Made by a program: the position numbers and the translations under genes. A DNA stretch of 8,116 nucleotides from contig SYEN01000005.1 in NCBI GenBank assembly GCA_005800795.1, forward strand, positions 1-8,116. The letters are read 5' to 3'. Source of the stretch: Burkholderiales bacterium (GTDB lineage: Bacteria; Pseudomonadota; Gammaproteobacteria; Burkholderiales; SG8-41). The notes beneath the pieces are model-generated. The model had not been told where the DNA came from. It saw only the letters and a program-made list of their open reading frames with translations, and did not search any database. Below are positions 6,943 to 8,116 of the stretch, piece after piece (position 1 is the first letter of the stretch; every line of letters begins with the position of its first letter).

Positions 6943-7037
6943 GCGTTTAGCGCCTGATATCTTGGAGGGCATTAGTCAGCTAGTGCAGTTTATAAGTAGT
7001 GAAGCACATTCGGCGTACGGCCAACTGTCGCCCCACG

Positions 7038-7841
7038 CTATCTCTCACCAAAAGCCTCCCCCACCGCCCGCTGCGCCAACACCGAAATCAAATGCGCCCG
7101 GTAATCCGCGCCAGCATGTAAATCCGAATTCAGTTTGTCCGCCGAGATTTTGACTTTGGCGATGGCTTCCGGCGCGAATTTCTCGCCGAGTTTTTTCTCC
7201 ATGTCTTTCAGGCGGAACACGCTGTTGGCGGCACCGGTGACGGCGACGCGCACGTGGCCGCCGCCCTCGGCGACGAATACGCCCACCAGCGCAAAGCGTG
7301 ATGCCGGGTTTTTGAATTTGATGTAGGCCGCGCGCTTGGGCAGGGGGAATTCCACGGAGGTAATGATTTCGCCGGGCTTTAGCGCGGTTTCATAGATGCC
7401 GATGAAAAACTTGTCCGCTGGGAGCGAGCGGCGGTTGGTGTGGATGGTGGCGCCGAGGCCTAACACGGCTGCGGGGTAGTCGGCTGCCGGGTCGTTGTTG
7501 GCGAGTGAGCCGCCGAGGGTGCCCATGTTGCGCACTTGCCGGTCGCCAATGTGGGCGGCGAGTTTGGCGAGCACCGGCAGGCCGATTTTTACGTCTTTGG
7601 ATTCCGCGACTTCGCTGTGGCGCATGCCTGCACCGATGGTGAGCACGGCGGCTTCGAGTTTGATGGTGCGCAGTTCTTCAATTGCGCTGAGGTCGACCAG
7701 GGCGGGTGCTTGCGAAAGGCGCATTTTCAGCGCGGGGGTGAGGCTTTGGCCGCCGGCCAGCGGACGGGCATTGTCGGTTTTCTTCAGGATCGCCACGGCG
7801 TCTTTGAGCGTGGCGGGGCGATGGTATTCGAAGGTGTGCAT
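7038..7841 (-). CDS. FAD-binding middle subunit of a CO-dehydrogenase/xanthine-dehydrogenase-like molybdenum hydroxylase (CoxM type)
   Basis: This 267-residue protein is the flavoprotein subunit that takes electrons from the 2Fe-2S subunit of a molybdenum hydroxylase, at the inner face of the membrane or in the cytoplasm. FAD-binding motifs are AGGQSLTPALKMRL (29-42) and TLGGSLANNDPAADYPA (108-124), both classic for CoxM-like proteins. The opening FEYHRPATLKDAVAIL is also typical, as is the C-terminal CO-dehydrogenase flavoprotein domain (about 170-265). The ATG at 7841 has GAGG at 7851-7854 with a 9-base spacer. It follows the molybdopterin subunit after 83 bases and is presumably cotranscribed with it. 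No 2Fe-2S small-subunit gene follows, so that gene should lie upstream of the large subunit or elsewhere. True CO oxidation is not implied: most such sets in Betaproteobacteria hydroxylate aromatic, N-heterocyclic or other substrates. Confidence 0.95.
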   Translation of the reverse strand: MHTFEYHRPATLKDAVAILKKTDNARPLAGGQSLTPALKMRLSQAPALVDLSAIEELRTIKLEAAVLTIGAGMRHSEVAESKDVKIGLPVLAKLAAHIGDRQVRNMGTLGGSLANNDPAADYPAAVLGLGATIHTNRRSLPADKFFIGIYETALKPGEIITSVEFPLPKRAAYIKFKNPASRFALVGVFVAEGGGHVRVAVTGAANSVFRLKDMEKKLGEKFAPEAIAKVKISADKLNSDLHAGADYRAHLISVLAQRAVGEAFGER

Positions 7842-7906
7842 GGGAGATTTCCTCTAATTCCTGATGCGGCTTGGGACGGGATCCGGGGACCTGATGGGGG
7901 AGGAAT

Positions 7907-7925
7907 GTAAGTGTTTGTTTTTATT
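7907..7925 (+). repeat. 19-base recurring AT-rich motif, copy 4
   Basis: GTAAGTGTTTGTTTTTATT has 1 mismatch to the consensus. It lies between the large- and medium-subunit genes of the molybdenum hydroxylase; its last base is the final base of the large-subunit stop codon on the minus strand. As in copy 3, reading with the upstream gene, the reverse complement directly follows a stop codon. Confidence 0.6.
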
Positions 7926-8116
7926 CACTTTTTCTTTCCCTTGTTCTGCAACGTTCGCCACACGGTTTGTGCGGTCGCGGGCATCGCAATATCCTTTACG
8001 CCCAGCGCATCGGTAATGGCGTTGATCACCGCCGCGGGCGCGCCTATCGCTCCGGCTTCGCCGCAGCCTTTCACGCCCAGCGGGTTGTGCGTGCAGGCGG
8101 TAACTTGCGTATCCAC
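7925..8116 (-). CDS. Molybdopterin-binding large subunit of a molybdenum hydroxylase (CoxL type), C-terminal fragment, 5' end outside window
   Basis: Only the last 63 residues are in the window; the frame is open to the edge. The first codon in the window (GTG) is internal, a valine rather than a start. The sequence THNPLGVKGCGEAGAIGAPAAVINAITDAL is the conserved C-terminal block of xanthine-dehydrogenase/CoxL large subunits. The Glu in GCGEAG corresponds to the active-site glutamate next to the molybdenum. The tail TAQTVWRTLQNKGKKK is a usual basic ending. The motif that separates true CO dehydrogenases (AYxCSFR) from other family members is upstream and cannot be checked. The gene lies immediately upstream of the FAD subunit on the same strand, giving the order large, then medium subunit. 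Confidence 0.92.
   Translation of the reverse strand: MDTQVTACTHNPLGVKGCGEAGAIGAPAAVINAITDALGVKDIAMPATAQTVWRTLQNKGKKK

Noticed and set aside
6736..7037. Small ORF and flanks as an integron gene cassette
   Set aside because: A GCTAAAC near the ORF start is reminiscent of an attC core, but no matching RYYYAAC/GTTRRRY pair with the required inverted arms was found, and no integrase is present.
7860..7896. Direct repeat CCTGATG (7860-7866 and 7890-7896) before the FAD-subunit gene
   Set aside because: Seven bases repeated once is within chance expectation and no palindromic structure supports an operator.

Overview
The window is GC-rich, densely coded bacterial DNA. A periplasmic Bug/TctC-type solute receptor, a TfdA/TauD-like dioxygenase, an enolase-superfamily enzyme and a CO-dehydrogenase-like molybdenum hydroxylase, next to a TPM gene pair, point to a Betaproteobacterium, probably Burkholderiales or a relative. 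This placement is inferred from gene content; there is no rRNA or other phylogenetic marker.

Left part (1-3246, all + strand): the 3' end of a membrane-anchored, glycine-tailed TPM-domain protein (YgcG type) is followed by a small TPM-domain protein. In many proteobacteria this pair lies downstream of lemA, which would be just outside the window. After a 68-base gap comes a two-gene operon overlapping by one base (TAATG): a MoxR-like AAA+ ATPase and a DUF2201-type protein joining a metallopeptidase-like HExxH region to a C-terminal VWA-like domain with a MIDAS motif. This is the usual MoxR/VWA chaperone-like pairing.

Middle and right part (3253-8116): a probable catabolic or accessory-metabolism locus. 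A Bug receptor gene (- strand) ends 6 bases from the VWA gene and diverges from a TfdA/TauD-like Fe(II)/2-oxoglutarate dioxygenase (+). The dioxygenase converges on an enolase-superfamily gene (-). At the right edge are the FAD subunit (CoxM type) and the C-terminus of the molybdopterin subunit (CoxL type) of a molybdenum hydroxylase, both on the - strand. A plausible theme is uptake of an organic acid by the receptor followed by its hydroxylation and dehydration or racemization. The substrate cannot be read from the sequence, and no regulator or complete transporter is present.

Between the enolase and coxM genes lies about 585 bases of weakly coding DNA. It holds a probable two-helix small membrane protein and a degenerate palindromic intergenic repeat.

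The least expected signal is a 19-base motif, GTAAGTATTTGTTTTTATT. It occurs four times with 1-2 mismatches, each time at a gene boundary (343-361, 4234-4252, 5294-5312 on -, 7907-7925). Known features do not explain it, and it is the best candidate here for an undescribed element. The protein-coding genes all belong to known families.
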